Positions 33,231 through 45,266 of a DNA stretch of 64,000 nt are shown piece by piece. The stretch lies in contig KB303545.1 in assembly GCA_000328365.1 (NCBI GenBank), forward strand, positions 134,832 to 198,831, read 5' to 3'. The notes below the pieces were generated by a model that saw only the letters and a program-made list of their open reading frames with translations, did no database searches and was not told where the DNA came from. The stretch comes from Capitella teleta (Eukaryota > Annelida > Polychaeta > Capitellidae). The position numbers were made by a program, and so were the translations under genes. Position 1 is the stretch's first letter. Every line of letters begins with the position of its first letter.

Positions 33231-35856
33231 ATAATAAAGTAGTGCATTAATTTCGATATGACTCAATATGCAGTCTATTGAGCCACACCGAGCTTCAAGT
33301 AATTCTTTTAAAACAGTAACATTTGCAATATCGTGTTCTGAAATGGCGCTAAAATATTTTGCGAAAAGTACATTTTTCAAACAGTTTTTCGGCATGACTA
33401 AATTTTGCTGATCACATTGTAGGAATACTGATGTTTTTTTTAATTTTTAGCCATAACAGAATTAGAAGTAAGAGATAAGTTTGCACACAATTGANNNNNN
33501 NNNNNNNNNNNNNNNNNNNNNNNNNNNNNNNNNNNNNNNNNNNNNNNNNNNNNNNNNNNNNNNNNNNNNNNNNNNNNNNNNNNNNNNNNNNNNNNNNNNN
33601 NNNNNNNNNNNNNNNNNNNNNNNNNNNNNNNNNNNNNNNNNNNNNNNNNNNNNNNNNNNNNNNNNNNNNNNNNNNNNNNNNNNNNNNNNNNNNNNNNNNN
33701 NNNNNNNNNNNNNNNNNNNNNNNNNNNNNNNNNNNNNNNNNNNNNNNNNNNNNNNNNNNNNNNNNNNNNNNNNNNNNNNNNNNNNNNNNNNNNNNNNNNN
33801 NNNNNNNNNNNNNNNNNNNNNNNNNNNNNNNNNNNNNNNNNNNNNNNNNNNNNNNNNNNNNNNNNNNNNNNNNNNNNNNNNNNNNNNNNNNNNNNNNNNN
33901 NNNNNNNNNNNNNNNNNNNNNNNNNNNNNNNNNNNNNNNNNNNNNNNNNNNNNNNNNNNNNNNNNNNNNNNNNNNNNNNNNNNNNNNNNNNNNNNNNNNN
34001 NNNNNNNNNNNNNNNNNNNNNNNNNNNNNNNNNNNNNNNNNNNNNNNNNNNNNNNNNNNNNNNNNNNNNNNNNNNNNNNNNNNNNNNNNNNNNNNNNNNN
34101 NNNNNNNNNNNNNNNNNNNNNNNNNNNNNNNNNNNNNNNNNNNNNNNNNNNNNNNNNNNNNNNNNNNNNNNNNNNNNNNNNNNNNNNNNNNNNNNNNNNN
34201 NNNNNNNNNNNNNNNNNNNNNNNNNNNNNNNNNNNNNNNNNNNNNNNNNNNNNNNNNNNNNNNNNNNNNNNNNNNNNNNNNNNNNNNNNNNNNNNNNNNN
34301 NNNNNNNNNNNNNNNNNNNNNNNNNNNNNNNNNNNNNNNNTATCAACGCTAAAAAAATGGTTATGATAACACGACCCAGCAGCACACGTCGTCGAAATTC
34401 TGTCCGTGACCTGGTCAATAAACTCATTCATGTCGTTTTCGTTAAACGAGACACTACTGTACAGAGATTCATATTTGACTTTAAACATTTCACATACTTC
34501 AAGCTCTCCATCTGCATCGTCAACAATAATCGGTTTATCTCGTACCTTATTAGCTTTCTTTTTTACCTCGCCCCAAAGATCACGAGAATTATTACTAGCT
34601 AACGCTTGAGCCATGCGATCAGCAGATAATTTATCTTGGTTTCTTACAACCCATCTTGAAGCTCTTCGATATTGCGCTCTTGTACTCCGTCTAATATTAC
34701 TTAATGAACCAGTTGTTGGTCAACCATTTTCCACCCAAATGCGGTTCCAGAAAATAGCATCCTCTTGAAATTGTTTAACATGGGTTGACCATCCAGCCTT
34801 TCCTCTTTTTTTACATACTGGGATCGTTACTTCCGCTGATGATCGCATGGCCCTTACGATATCGTCATAATATTTGTTGACTGAGTGAGTATGAATGAGA
34901 CAATCATTATTAAAGTTAGAACAATTAACACAATGTAAAGCTTCGTAAGGAACATTAATACCTTCTAGACATACACTTAACATTTCTTTGTACGCTAGAA
35001 TATCTCGACTAGATGCTCTATGCCATGAAACACGATTCTGTGAAGTAGATACGGATTGAGTAACATTACATAAATTGAGTTTGATATCAAGAAATACTGG
35101 TGCGTGATCTGAAAGGTTGTCACCTTCATGAACTGCTAAGTAATGCACAATCGAGTTAAATATATTTTCAGAGACACAGAAATGATCAATAATAGAGCGT
35201 GCTCCAGTGGCCTCGTTTTCGTAGGTGAAATCGACATGACACTGATCAAAAGACTGACAAAAGAGTAAACTTTGATTGAAACATAGATTTTCAAGTGCTC
35301 TTAAGTTAGCTGATCTTGTTCTTCTCAAGTCTACATTCATATCACCACCTATGATGACATTATCAATATCTTGATGAACTGAAATTATAGATTCAATCTC
35401 ATTCATAATATCCATGTAAGCATCAACATTTGTCACACTGTCACACGGCATATATACATTAAAAATAAGAAATTTGATAGAATTAATCACGTTCACCACG
35501 CAAGCAAACATTCTACAAGAGTTTGTCTGCACACTGGCGATTGAGATTTTCAAACTAGAGTGAAACAATACAGCACAGCCCCCATGCGGGCGACCAACGA
35601 GGAGCTGCTGAGGGTCCATTCCGGAGACTCCTAATATAGATATGGCGTCATCGTCACTGAGTTTATTCAATTCCCAGTCATGCAACCACGTCTCTTGTAC
35701 TAAGAGAATATCACACTGTTGTAGCAGTTTATTGATGTATATAAGTCTGTCGGCACCATGGCCCCTACTGTTCCAAGTACATAGTCTTAGGGCACTATCC
35801 ATGATGAGAATGGTGAGCAGCAGCAGCATCAGAAGTCGCGAAGGAGTCATGAGCAT
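33231..35856 (-). mobile_element. CR1/L2-like LINE, long copy, RT core hidden by gap
   Basis: On the minus strand ORF2 begins at 35856. Its endonuclease domain (35800-35080) has the expected motifs: LCTWNSRGHG, LVQETWLHDWE, GRPHGGCAVLFH, VYMPCDS, GGDMNVDLRR, IIDHFCVSE and GDNLSDHAPVF. One TGA (34720-34722, in WVENG) interrupts the frame, which then continues in the same phase through RAQYRRASRWVVRNQDKL and FKVKYESLYSS to the N gap at 34340. Past the gap, minus-strand 33398-33231 encodes a typical ORF2 C-terminus (VTVLKELLEARCG and LLYYLCIT). The RT catalytic core must lie in the gap. Apart from the TGA I see no disabling change. Confidence 0.85.
33495..34340. other. Assembly gap (846 N)
   Basis: The run of N replaces most of the reverse-transcriptase domain of the surrounding LINE. 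Collapse at a high-copy repeat is the likely cause. Confidence 0.99.
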
Positions 35857-38800
35857 CCTCTTCCTCTTCGCTCAAACCGTCAGATAAGAATTATAAATTA
35901 TAAACGCACTGCTACTACTAGTTATTCTTAATATTGTTAAAAATAGCTTAAAACATTACTTAACTAGTTAATATAAAAATTAATTGCTTTGTGCTACTCA
36001 TAATACCAAAGATATGAGTATCAAGTTCCGTACCCCCAAATTAGTACCAAATCGCGGAAACCTGTGACGGAACGATACCGGATCGTCTTCATTTTTCTCA
36101 AATGAAACTGAGAATGATGTATGTACGAGACGCTACCGAACCGATAAAAAGCGCCGAATCTTTATGATAATATTACAGAATACTTATCTTGGTTGCTAGA
36201 GAACATATTATGTGTGAAAGCACGTAAGAATCGGACAACTTTTTCCCGTCGAGGTTCATCACTTCTGGCGGGCGTAGGGGCAATGGCCACCCTTTCAGCT
36301 TAAAAAAAAAAAAAAATCCTCATAATAACGTTAATTAATAATGACAATAATGATCAATATTAATATTAATAATATATAATTATATGCAAACATACTTATA
36401 TTTATTTTATCAAATAATTTATTGATTGTTGCGGGAAATACAGTATTATAATTGTGCAGAGAACGAGAAGCTTGTGTGGGCACGGCTCACGAGCGTGGGA
36501 AGGAAGATTATGTCTGAAATAGACATCGCTATAATTATACTGAATTTGCGCATTTCGTGTGAGCCGAAAAGCCTTGACAACGTTACTATTTTTCTTGGAG
36601 CATCATCATTCGCTCAATGCACGCTTGCAGATTAAACAGCTTGGATTGTGCTGCTAAGTAACATTACTAGTAATTATGTCGAAGATAATATCCGATTAGG
36701 CCTACGTCTGTCCGCCGGCAGCGGTCATCAAACTAACCGCAATCTCCAAATCATTCTTCCGGTGTCGTATGGAACGCCTTCAGATCACGTGTGGACGGCG
36801 CCTCTTGGTTTTGAATGGCCATCCACCTCCAGAATGGACAGGGGAATTAAAGGAGTGAAATAAATTCCAATACTTCGTCGATCAGTATAAGTAAAACATA
36901 TACTCTCAATTACACGAAGGAATATTCTGCTAAGTATGTGTTGTGTTTGCCCGGATATGAATATGAATATATTGCCCGAATATTGAATATGAGCTTGGGC
37001 CATCCCCTCGATAATTTTCAGAATACGTCACTGCATTATATAGAATTAAAGACTGAAGAGCTTTCCGCATATAGATTCTATATCATTGATATAGAATCAT
37101 TGATATAGAATCAATGATTGAATTGTGTCTTCATTACATGTAGACTAAAGCAAGTTAGGCTCAACCCATTTTGGCTATACGGCTACACCATGCAATTTAT
37201 CAATCGTTGTTTTGCTTAGAAAAGCTGTGTTGCTGATATCAATAATGATTATATAATATTATATTAAATTTATCCTCTACATGTTAAACTTTATAGAGTA
37301 GTCAAAGCAAAATCAATGATTTTCTCATGATAATATTAATAATCATTGATTCGTATAATAAATATAAAAATGAGTACCAACATCTTTAAATTGGGGCATT
37401 TGTTATTCTTATAACGTGAACTGTGGGGGACACATACTTCCCAAAACATTGCGTCATTGTCTTCGAATTTGGATATCCTGAAATCTGCAGATGATCTCAG
37501 TTGAATTATTTGATCTATATAATTAGATTCCTGAGAACATAGGCAAAGTTGAAACCAAGCATTGAAAAATTGAGAGCACCTAATACTCTGTGATCAGCAC
37601 ACGTTCTTGCATTGTGAAAACGTTGATTGATATCCACATCACATGGCAGGACACACTTTCTCCATCTAATTGGCCAGCATCGCGATCCAGTCCCCGTAGT
37701 AGGCAGCCTTTTGGCTAGCCAAGGAATGGCGAACTGCTCTTGATACGTGAAGTGGCCGCTGGTCGACGGAGAACTCTCCAATTTCCTACGAACACTTGCT
37801 TTTATTGGAGAAATCGCGAGCACAGGTGAAGATAAATTAAAGGGTGCGAACTTTTTGCAGCCCCACCTTCACAACGTGAGGTTAAGTAACAAGAATTACA
37901 TCAACATAAGGTGTCACGGGTGGTCAGGCAAAATAAGAAACCAATTATACATTTAAATTGGTTTGGGGACAGGGGTAACCATGACACACTAACGCGTCTA
38001 TGAGCTGATGCCTGAGGCCTTTCAAGGCCTTTTATCCGAAGAGGACTTGTGAGTAATTTAGAAGCGATAGCCCCGCTTGCAGATATCTAAAATAAATGTA
38101 CACGTATTTTTCTCTCTGGTCGTACAGTCGATTTTCAAAATTGAGTTGATCGATCTCATCTCCTTATTTGGAAGCAACAAATACGTTTAAATCCCAAGGC
38201 TTCTAGGTACAGGGTGATTCACAAGTGCACAAGTGTATTTACAGGTAATGGGGGAGGGGGCCGGGGGCCGGGATTTCAACCTTACGTAAAGTGTTACAAG
38301 AGTGCTCTTTTCTCAGAAAATGTGCGTTACATACCATAATAATTACCGTTTATATTGTTGGGGTAGCCTCTTATCAAAGATTCTTAGCCTTCCACAAAAT
38401 ATCAGAAATGCTGCACTAGCGACTCCGCCTGCTTGTGTGCATTCGTCGATCAGCACAAAACTGCGTATTCAAATAAAAACAGCAATCTATATAATTATTT
38501 AATAGACATGCGTGTGATGTCATCTGCATATCCATAAGAGCCTGTGTTGCAATTATTGTGCATTGTTTAAGGTGAGCAGCCTGTTGAAAACTGTTTAACG
38601 TGCATGCAATAATTGATAGCCAAAATTCAATTTCCATTTCATCTTGACATCTTGGCAATCTCGATGTTATAAGGGCAATTTGTGAAGGTCAAAGTACGAT
38701 AGGCGCAACTTAGGAGCATACCGTGCAATATTATAGACTATTATCAGACACCAATAACTCACAAGAGAACTTACAAATGTACGTGCACTAACTGTACCAC

Positions 38801-38983
38801 TCCAATTGACACACTGAGTATCGCGCGCCAGGTCCACTCAAACAGCAAAGGTGGACGCCGGAGCCCGCGTGATTCACAGCTCGTAGCCTTTCCATCTTCC
38901 GTGATGTATCACGCCCGCTAATAGTATCTATAGTGTATGTTACCTGGGGAGAGTCCTATTCGTTGCGTAAAAGTGATACAGCT
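35857..38983. other. Gene-poor region
   Basis: About 3.1 kb. Poly(A) at 36302-36315 and AT-rich short repeats around 37070-37125 (ATATAGAATCA units). Open frames on both strands near 36780 and 37700 have no domain. Confidence 0.4.
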
Positions 38984-38994
38984 GCACAATATAA
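38984..38994 (+). promoter_or_regulatory. Candidate TATA box of the intronless GPCR
   Basis: CAATATAAAGA lies about 45-50 bases upstream of the ATG at 39036, so transcription would start about 20 bases before the ATG. Confidence 0.5.
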
Positions 38995-39035
38995 AGAGAG
39001 TCGTTCCCCGAGCAGCTAGCACATCGCAGCCGAAA

Positions 39036-40142
39036 ATGCGTCTGACACTGTTTGCCTGCGTGGTTATTGCAATCACCATTGCAAGAGCGCAGAACACCAC
39101 GTCTAGCGACCAATGGACAACAGTCAGTGAAGACGAAAAACCTCAAAACTGGTACCAGCGGTTTGAGTTGATCAATCAGATATCACTGTATGCATACATG
39201 AGCATCGGAGTGCTAGCAGTTATCTGCAATGGAATCATACTGAGAGTCATGCTGAAACACAAGCCGACCACTCCTCACATATATTTGATCTGCATAGCAG
39301 TGTGTGATTTGCTGACCGGAGTGGCCATTATTGGAAACACGCTTATGGGAGACAAGGATCTGCTATGGAAGTATCCGACGCTGCGTGTTGTATCCTTCCA
39401 CATCCAGGTCCCTTGCTTCTTTGTCAAATTTGCTTTGGGCGATACATCAACATTTGTGCTCATTGCTTTGAGTCTGGACAGACTGATTGCAATCAAGCAC
39501 CCCATGCAGCACATCAGCTGGTGTACGGTACGCAGAGCTCGAATATGCTGCATCGTCCTGACTTGCTTCAGTTTCGTCTGGTCCACTAATGTCCTGCTTC
39601 GCTTTACTTCAATCTGGTCTCCAGACAGGCAAACCAGCATCCCAGCCATGGTCTACTCAAAAACGGGTAAACTTCCAATCGTCGCTGCAATTGCTATGCA
39701 CTCTAAGTTCGTCATCCAACGAGCCGTCCCTCTTTTCCTAATGGGCATCACCAACACCTGGACCATCCAGCAGGTCATTAAAGGGGACAGACTTCGTCGC
39801 GGTATCAGTAATTTAAAAGAACAAGCTGGCAGCGTCAAATGCATGGGAATGACCCTTGGAATTACCGCTTACTTCCTCGTCACCAACGCCGCTGCTGCTT
39901 CGTACGCATTGAACCAGGCAATTGATAACAATAGGGCATTGCAAAATGCGTCCATTGAACTATCTGTATTCCTCTACCTACTCGAGGTCGTGCGCTGGAC
40001 AAACGCTTTCATGAACTTCTTCTTCTATCTTATCTTTGATCGTAAATTCCGTCAAAACACCATCATGATGTTTTTCGGAAGACCTCGCGAGGCACCAGGA
40101 GAGACAAGTCAAATGACAACCATAAGTTTCATTAGAAAGTGA
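39036..40142 (+). CDS. Class A (rhodopsin-family) GPCR, intronless
   Basis: A single exon encodes 368 residues. I chose the ATG at 39036 rather than 38937 because it opens a signal peptide (MRLTLFACVVIAITIARA) in good context (AAAATGC) and lies just below a TATA box. N-glycosylation sites follow (NTT). Seven membrane segments are visible: TM1 with GVLAVICNGIILRVMLKH (the class A N is present), TM2 with LICIAVCDLLTG, TM3 ending ALSLDRLIAIKHP (DRL in place of DRY), TM4 CIVLTCFSFVWSTNVLL, TM5 VPLFLMGITNTWTIQ, TM6 MTLGITAYFLVTNAAAA and TM7 WTNAFMNFFFYLIFDRKFRQ, a variant of NPxxY as in FMRFamide- and peptide-type receptors. Cysteines before TM3 (VPCFF) exist but the loop-2 partner is unclear. A neuropeptide-like ligand is an inference. 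A fragment of a paralogue lies at 42255-42445. Confidence 0.85.
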   Translation: MRLTLFACVVIAITIARAQNTTSSDQWTTVSEDEKPQNWYQRFELINQISLYAYMSIGVLAVICNGIILRVMLKHKPTTPHIYLICIAVCDLLTGVAIIGNTLMGDKDLLWKYPTLRVVSFHIQVPCFFVKFALGDTSTFVLIALSLDRLIAIKHPMQHISWCTVRRARICCIVLTCFSFVWSTNVLLRFTSIWSPDRQTSIPAMVYSKTGKLPIVAAIAMHSKFVIQRAVPLFLMGITNTWTIQQVIKGDRLRRGISNLKEQAGSVKCMGMTLGITAYFLVTNAAAASYALNQAIDNNRALQNASIELSVFLYLLEVVRWTNAFMNFFFYLIFDRKFRQNTIMMFFGRPREAPGETSQMTTISFIRK

Positions 40143-40248
40143 TCCAACGCGCTATTCGTATTTAATTGCACCGACTTTTACGTAAAACAAAAGACATTGA
40201 TGTGTTGTGGACTGATATAGTGTTGCAAATGGCAGTGTTGGGGGTACC

Positions 40249-40254
40249 AATAAA
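40249..40254 (+). terminator. Poly(A) signal of the intronless GPCR
   Basis: AATAAA about 107 bases after the stop codon at 40142. Confidence 0.6.
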
Positions 40255-42254
40255 ATATTGCTATCTGGTAATAGGTGTCAAATGAAGAACAACACACAGA
40301 ACACACACAAAAAAAGGAAAACAATTGGACAAACTGATCCACACATCAACTTTTTGTGTCGAAACCACAAGGAAATGTTTTTTTATCTTATTATTATTAT
40401 ATCATCATTATAATTATAATGATTATAATACTAACTTAAAAAACACCATAATGACAAATTTGTAGCGCAAAATTGCAAAGCAAATTAAATGTGTACTATT
40501 CAAGTGAATTCCACGGTTTAAATCCCGATGAATAAAGCATTTGCTTTCTCTGGGTGATTTGCCAAGCACAAAGTTAGATTCCTCCTCGAACTTGTATTCT
40601 CAATAGTTCTTTAACATCAGAAATATGGACTCAATATAGAACTATAGAAGGAAATATTTGATCTCGAGATAAGATCATACTGGTGAATCCTGAATATTAC
40701 CTGCTGTAACCGAGAGAAAAACACCGACATCAGGAACACGATTAAAACATCATTGATAACCATAAAAAGCTCCTTACATTAGGAAGAAATGAGAAATTGA
40801 AATGGTTCGGGCACCTAACAAGAATAACTGGCCTTGCAAAAATTATTTTCACAAGGAGTTATAGGCAATTTAAGGCAAGGCAAAAGTGATTTTTAGCTTT
40901 GGTTAAAAGAAACAGTCAATTTATCATAAGTTGATCTTAATTACAAGTCTATTTGGTTTGTAAAACGTAATAAAATCATTGAAATAGGCTGACACAGAAC
41001 GAGTGACAGTAAATAGAAAGATGAATGAGGCTTAGAACTTTGAAATCGATACGAAGATGAACGAGAAGTCATTGAGTGTTTTTCAGTGTGGGTGAGATAT
41101 GTACGTGGTACTCACTTCTAAACGCGTTATCCCGTGAGCAGCAGTGTTCTGGATGCGTTGCGACACTGATGTTGCTTCTCAATATCCGTGCAACCCAACA
41201 GTAGGTCATTCATTGTTATAGTTCAATCTGATGGTAACTGTGGTATGTATTTCTATAGCGGCGTATTGGAGAAATGCGCTTCTGTAATAGCATGCCTTCG
41301 TCTTCGTCTTTACGTCATGTTTCAACATTTCATTTCAACTTTCAGAGGTTGCGCACTGTGCCAGAAGGCCGGATGACACTGGAACCCTCTGCAGTTGTAA
41401 TATCATCCACAATTTGATTCTCTCCTTGTTTGTACTGACCAGTATCAGTTCAGTTTTTGGCATTACATAATTTCTGTCTACTCTTGAACACTCATATGCG
41501 GAAATCTTCAAAGCTCACATTCAATCTCTGTATGACCTCCACTCCAGTTGAATCTCTCGCAGTCACAGTACGTGTCTTCGCCAAACCCATGGTATCTCCG
41601 CTATCCATTATGATACAAATGTCAGTTGACTTTGATCAGGGGTTTTTCAGTGCAGCAGTGTTGATCTATAAGCACTATTAGGCAGACTGGAATGTACCAA
41701 ACAGACTATTCACATTCATGTACCCAGTTATACCACTGTATTTTCGAGGACCTTACTAAAAAGAGGAAATTGGAGACTGGGCGATAATTATTCTTATTAT
41801 AACTTTTCCTGGTCCAGTCTTGGCTTCTTCAGGTGATGATGGGAGAAGAGTGATGGGAACAAAACAGGAACCACACCTGTAATCATGCAACTGTACCTGA
41901 CTCGTTTATTAGAGTAGTGGTGTGGAAAATGAACTTCGAAAAACCCTGGTCCTTCAGAAGGAAAGCTGGAGCTGGGTTTTTCTATTGAATATTTTCAGGA
42001 CACACATTTTCAGACAGCATTCGCAGTTCAGAAAGATAAGCTGAACAAGGATGACTCATTTGATGGACCCTTTGATCAATCATTGGATTTAACGCAGATC
42101 ATATTGCCGTGATCTTATTCCAGAGTAATTCAGAGAAGCGTCCAGACAGGTCTTTTCCAGAAGAGTGTGAGGAGTTAGGTTTATCAAATGCCACATGAAT
42201 ATGTGAAAATTTGCACATGTCCCCAATAAATGACATGGCAAAGAAACGCTAATT
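40255..42254. other. No recognisable gene
   Basis: About 2 kb. A small AT palindrome (TCATTATAATTATAATGA) is at about 40405. The open frames at 41188-41681 have no domain. Confidence 0.4.
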
Positions 42255-42445
42255 GGCTTTGGACGATACATCAACATTTGTGCTCAATGCTTTAAGTCTG
42301 GCTGGACTGATTGCAATCAAGCACCCCATGCAGCACATCAGCTGGTGTACGGTACGCAGAGCTCGAATCTGCTGCATCGTCCTGACTTGCTTCAGTTTCG
42401 TCTTCTCCGCAAACATCCTGGTCCGCCTAACTTCAGCCTGGTCCC
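42255..42445 (+). pseudogene. Fragment of a paralogue of the GPCR at 39036-40142
   Basis: This stretch matches 39436-39625 of the intact GPCR gene, including an identical run of 64 bases (39481-39544 with 42305-42368). It covers TM3 to the start of extracellular loop 2: DTSTFVLNALSLAGLIAIKH and TVRRARICCIVLTCFSF. The DRL motif of the intact gene is AGL here, and nothing of TM1-2 or TM5-7 is found around it. So it is a partial duplicate and not a working receptor. Confidence 0.85.
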
Positions 42446-43290
42446 ACACAAAAATAAGGAGAACAATCAACTGATCGCAGGGAACTTAATGTTGGCCGCG
42501 CATGGATCGAGCAAGTGATCAGCTGGTTTAATTCTGAATTTTCGCGGTCTCGGTTGTTGTTGCTGTTATTTCAGGGAAAATTCTGCGTTGATTTATCAAA
42601 TGATGTGATTTTTCCTCTTTGTTATACGCAATATTTTGAGCATATGCAGAAATGCATAAAAAATTTGTCTTAGCATCAAAACTTCTCACCTGTTAACACC
42701 TCTTTACTCTGGAAAGATTAGAGCATTGAATCAGCATTCGATCACAGTCACCGTGAGTCACGTACGTGTAACATAGTAGGCCTACTAGAATATTTTTTTA
42801 ATGAATCCGTACCCTTCAGATGTAACAACAATGAACCATTCTCAAAGAGAAATTAAAACTGAGGCTGCGACCTGCCTCTTTGAAGATATCTATGGTTACA
42901 ACGAAAACTATATACATTAATGATGCCAACCGTAGGTCTTTACAGAGAGTGTTTAAGTGCCGTAGAAATGAGCTGTCATTTGTGTGAAAGATGAATTAAT
43001 GTAAAAAGAACAAATTTGTCGGTCGGCAATGAAAATATCCATTACACATTAATTAAGCACGCTGACAGACGGAAATAGGGAAGGATGTAGAGCTGTAAGC
43101 CATAGATCACGTGACGAGTGGTTGGCTCTATGGCCACGGTCATCATCCATGCCAACTTCTAAACACATATACCTCTATAATTATGATAGTTATGTATTCC
43201 AAAAATAATGTACAACGAAGGCCTGACCAACGATACAAATTACATGGGTATATGTACGTACATAGGCGTATCACTCACTACTTCGACATC
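42446..43290. other. No recognisable gene
   Basis: Unassigned sequence; no exon-like frame. Confidence 0.4.
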
Positions 43291-43293
43291 CAA

Positions 43294-43332
43294 AGGTGCC
43301 GATTAGCTCAGTGGGTTAGACCGCTGACTACA
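43294..43332 (+). mobile_element. tRNA-like 5' fragment (SINE remnant)
   Basis: GCCGATTAGCTCAGTGGGTT, followed by AGACCGCTGAC, looks like the D-arm and anticodon start of a tRNA (box A). No box B or acceptor pairing follows, so this is a truncated tRNA-derived sequence. Confidence 0.5.
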
Positions 43333-44123
43333 ATCCAATGCCGACCGACAGATATTTTATTCTCACAACGTAACAAAACAGCTTATGTAGCATAGGCCTA
43401 ATTATTATCATTATAATTATTAACATTGTAATTTAATCAGATATTTAGTATATTGTTTTTTTTCCACAGAGAAAAGGTATGATGAACCACGTGTGTAATG
43501 AAAGATAATGCTATATTAATATAATACAGGTGGAAGTACGATTTACACATGCATAATGAAACGTTTGACTATTACAGATATAATTATTAGTCAGGTTAGC
43601 TCAAGATAACAGTAATCAAGTTAGAATCTGTGTTACTGGAGCTTCTCTTCAAAGGAAGATATTGCATTATTAATTTAAATAATTGTGAAGCCAGACATGG
43701 TCTTCATCTTAAGTGGATAGGCAGTGCAGGAGGCTGCTGGATCCGAAGCTGGTTCAACGCATTGAATTAGAGAACTTCAACTCAATCAGATTTCGACCTG
43801 AAAAATTCCAAGTCAATGTATAATCACAGCCAAAGTTATTCAAATTAATAACACACCTCCTCCTTATTAAGGTTGCTCAGCTTGCAGCAGCTACAAAGTA
43901 TGTGGAACTTCACAATCTTCGAATTCGGAGTTTCTTCTTGACTCTCACATCTATGGCCCATGCAGTTCTGAGTGCTGACAGCATTTGGAGATTATGAGCA
44001 TGTGAAATGCATGATTGATTTAAAGATATATCTGCAATCCATTCAGCCTTAGATGTCTGCACAGTCATTTGCCTTTTGGAAGACAAAAATAAGTTATATT
44101 GACTTTTCTGTTTCATTGTGTAG
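43333..44123. other. No recognisable gene
   Basis: AT-rich, no supported feature. Confidence 0.4.
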
Positions 44124-44287
44124 CAGATTCAATTCCAACAAACACACAAATTGAAATGATCTCCAAAGGTGACAAAGTTACAGACATTGAAAGTTATGAA
44201 AAATGGTCATTGGTAGTGCTAAGCGGCCTTGCAATTGTCCAATTGATTAACCTTGCTTTTGTTGTTAACCACCACCTTTGTAGTTAA
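44124..44287 (+). CDS. Candidate last exon with one transmembrane segment
   Basis: A pyrimidine-rich acceptor (TTTTCTGTTTCATTGTGTAG) precedes a frame of about 53 residues ending at TAA 44287: IPTNTQIEMISKGDKV, then DIESYEKW, then a hydrophobic segment LVVLSGLAIVQLINLAFVV and HHLCS. This would make a type I or tail-anchored C-terminus. I cannot find the upstream exons and do not recognise the family. Confidence 0.25.
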
Positions 44288-45266
44288 TTATAATTAATAA
44301 TGTACCTATTAGCAGGTCTAATCAATACTTGGAATTTTGATGCATCTGTATCAGTGCATGTGTAAATGCGGGGCAATATTTTACAGCACACCACTAGGCG
44401 TGTGCATTCACACTTGCCCCAATTACGGCCGCGGCTGATAATGTTAATTAGCTGTGGCCATGCGGATTTTTTCGCACACATATCATCATAAAATTATCTG
44501 AAACTTCGATCAAAAAGGCTCTAAACTAGGCCCACACAAGACTTCATCCCGGAGTCAACTGAGCTGAAGCATTTCGACTGACTTGGATTATAATCGACTG
44601 ACTATGGCAACTCAGTCGATATTTAAAAATCGACTTGGCTTCTCTTAAAAATCGGCTCAATTGGCGACTTTCCATAAGTATTCCCACATGACGCGAACTA
44701 TATTAATGCACAAAGTGATATTACATGTACATGTATATTGCCCATAATTATACAAGCAAATTCGAAAAAAAAAAGAGTAGGGGGGCTTAATTACTAGAAT
44801 GATATGTTTCCCTCAATTACTAGTATATCTGCAGACTACACGATCAATAACATTTGTTACAATGGTATATATTTGATAATACTAATTTGTATTATGAAGA
44901 ATAAAATAGATTTAGTTGCTATAGATACATGTACAGCAATGGATACAGTGTGCCAATAAAGGTATCTAGCAGGACCCCCCCTCTCTCTCTTTTCATCACT
45001 TTCGTGAGTTTCTGCAAAAAAAAAAAAAAAAACAAAAACAATAATAATATAACAAACTTTTCCATTAGGGGTGTGAGGTTCAAGTGCTCACTATATGCCT
45101 ACTACTATATGCATGTGTACACTTTCTGGAAGAGTCTATCTGGAAAGAGATAGTCTATAGCATGGATTGACCACTCACAGAAAAAAACGCTCGAAGTTCG
45201 CTAAATTCATGATGCATCGAATAAGGAGAAAATTTATTTCCGGCTGATAGAATTTACATTCAATAA

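Noticed and set aside
33481-34602. Long open frames made mostly of X
   Set aside because: Artefacts of the N gap on both strands.
38937-39035. Upstream ATG of the intronless GPCR
   Set aside because: It would lie above or inside the TATA box and put 33 residues before a clear signal peptide.
43294-43332. tRNA gene
   Set aside because: Only the 5' half is tRNA-like; no box B or acceptor pairing.
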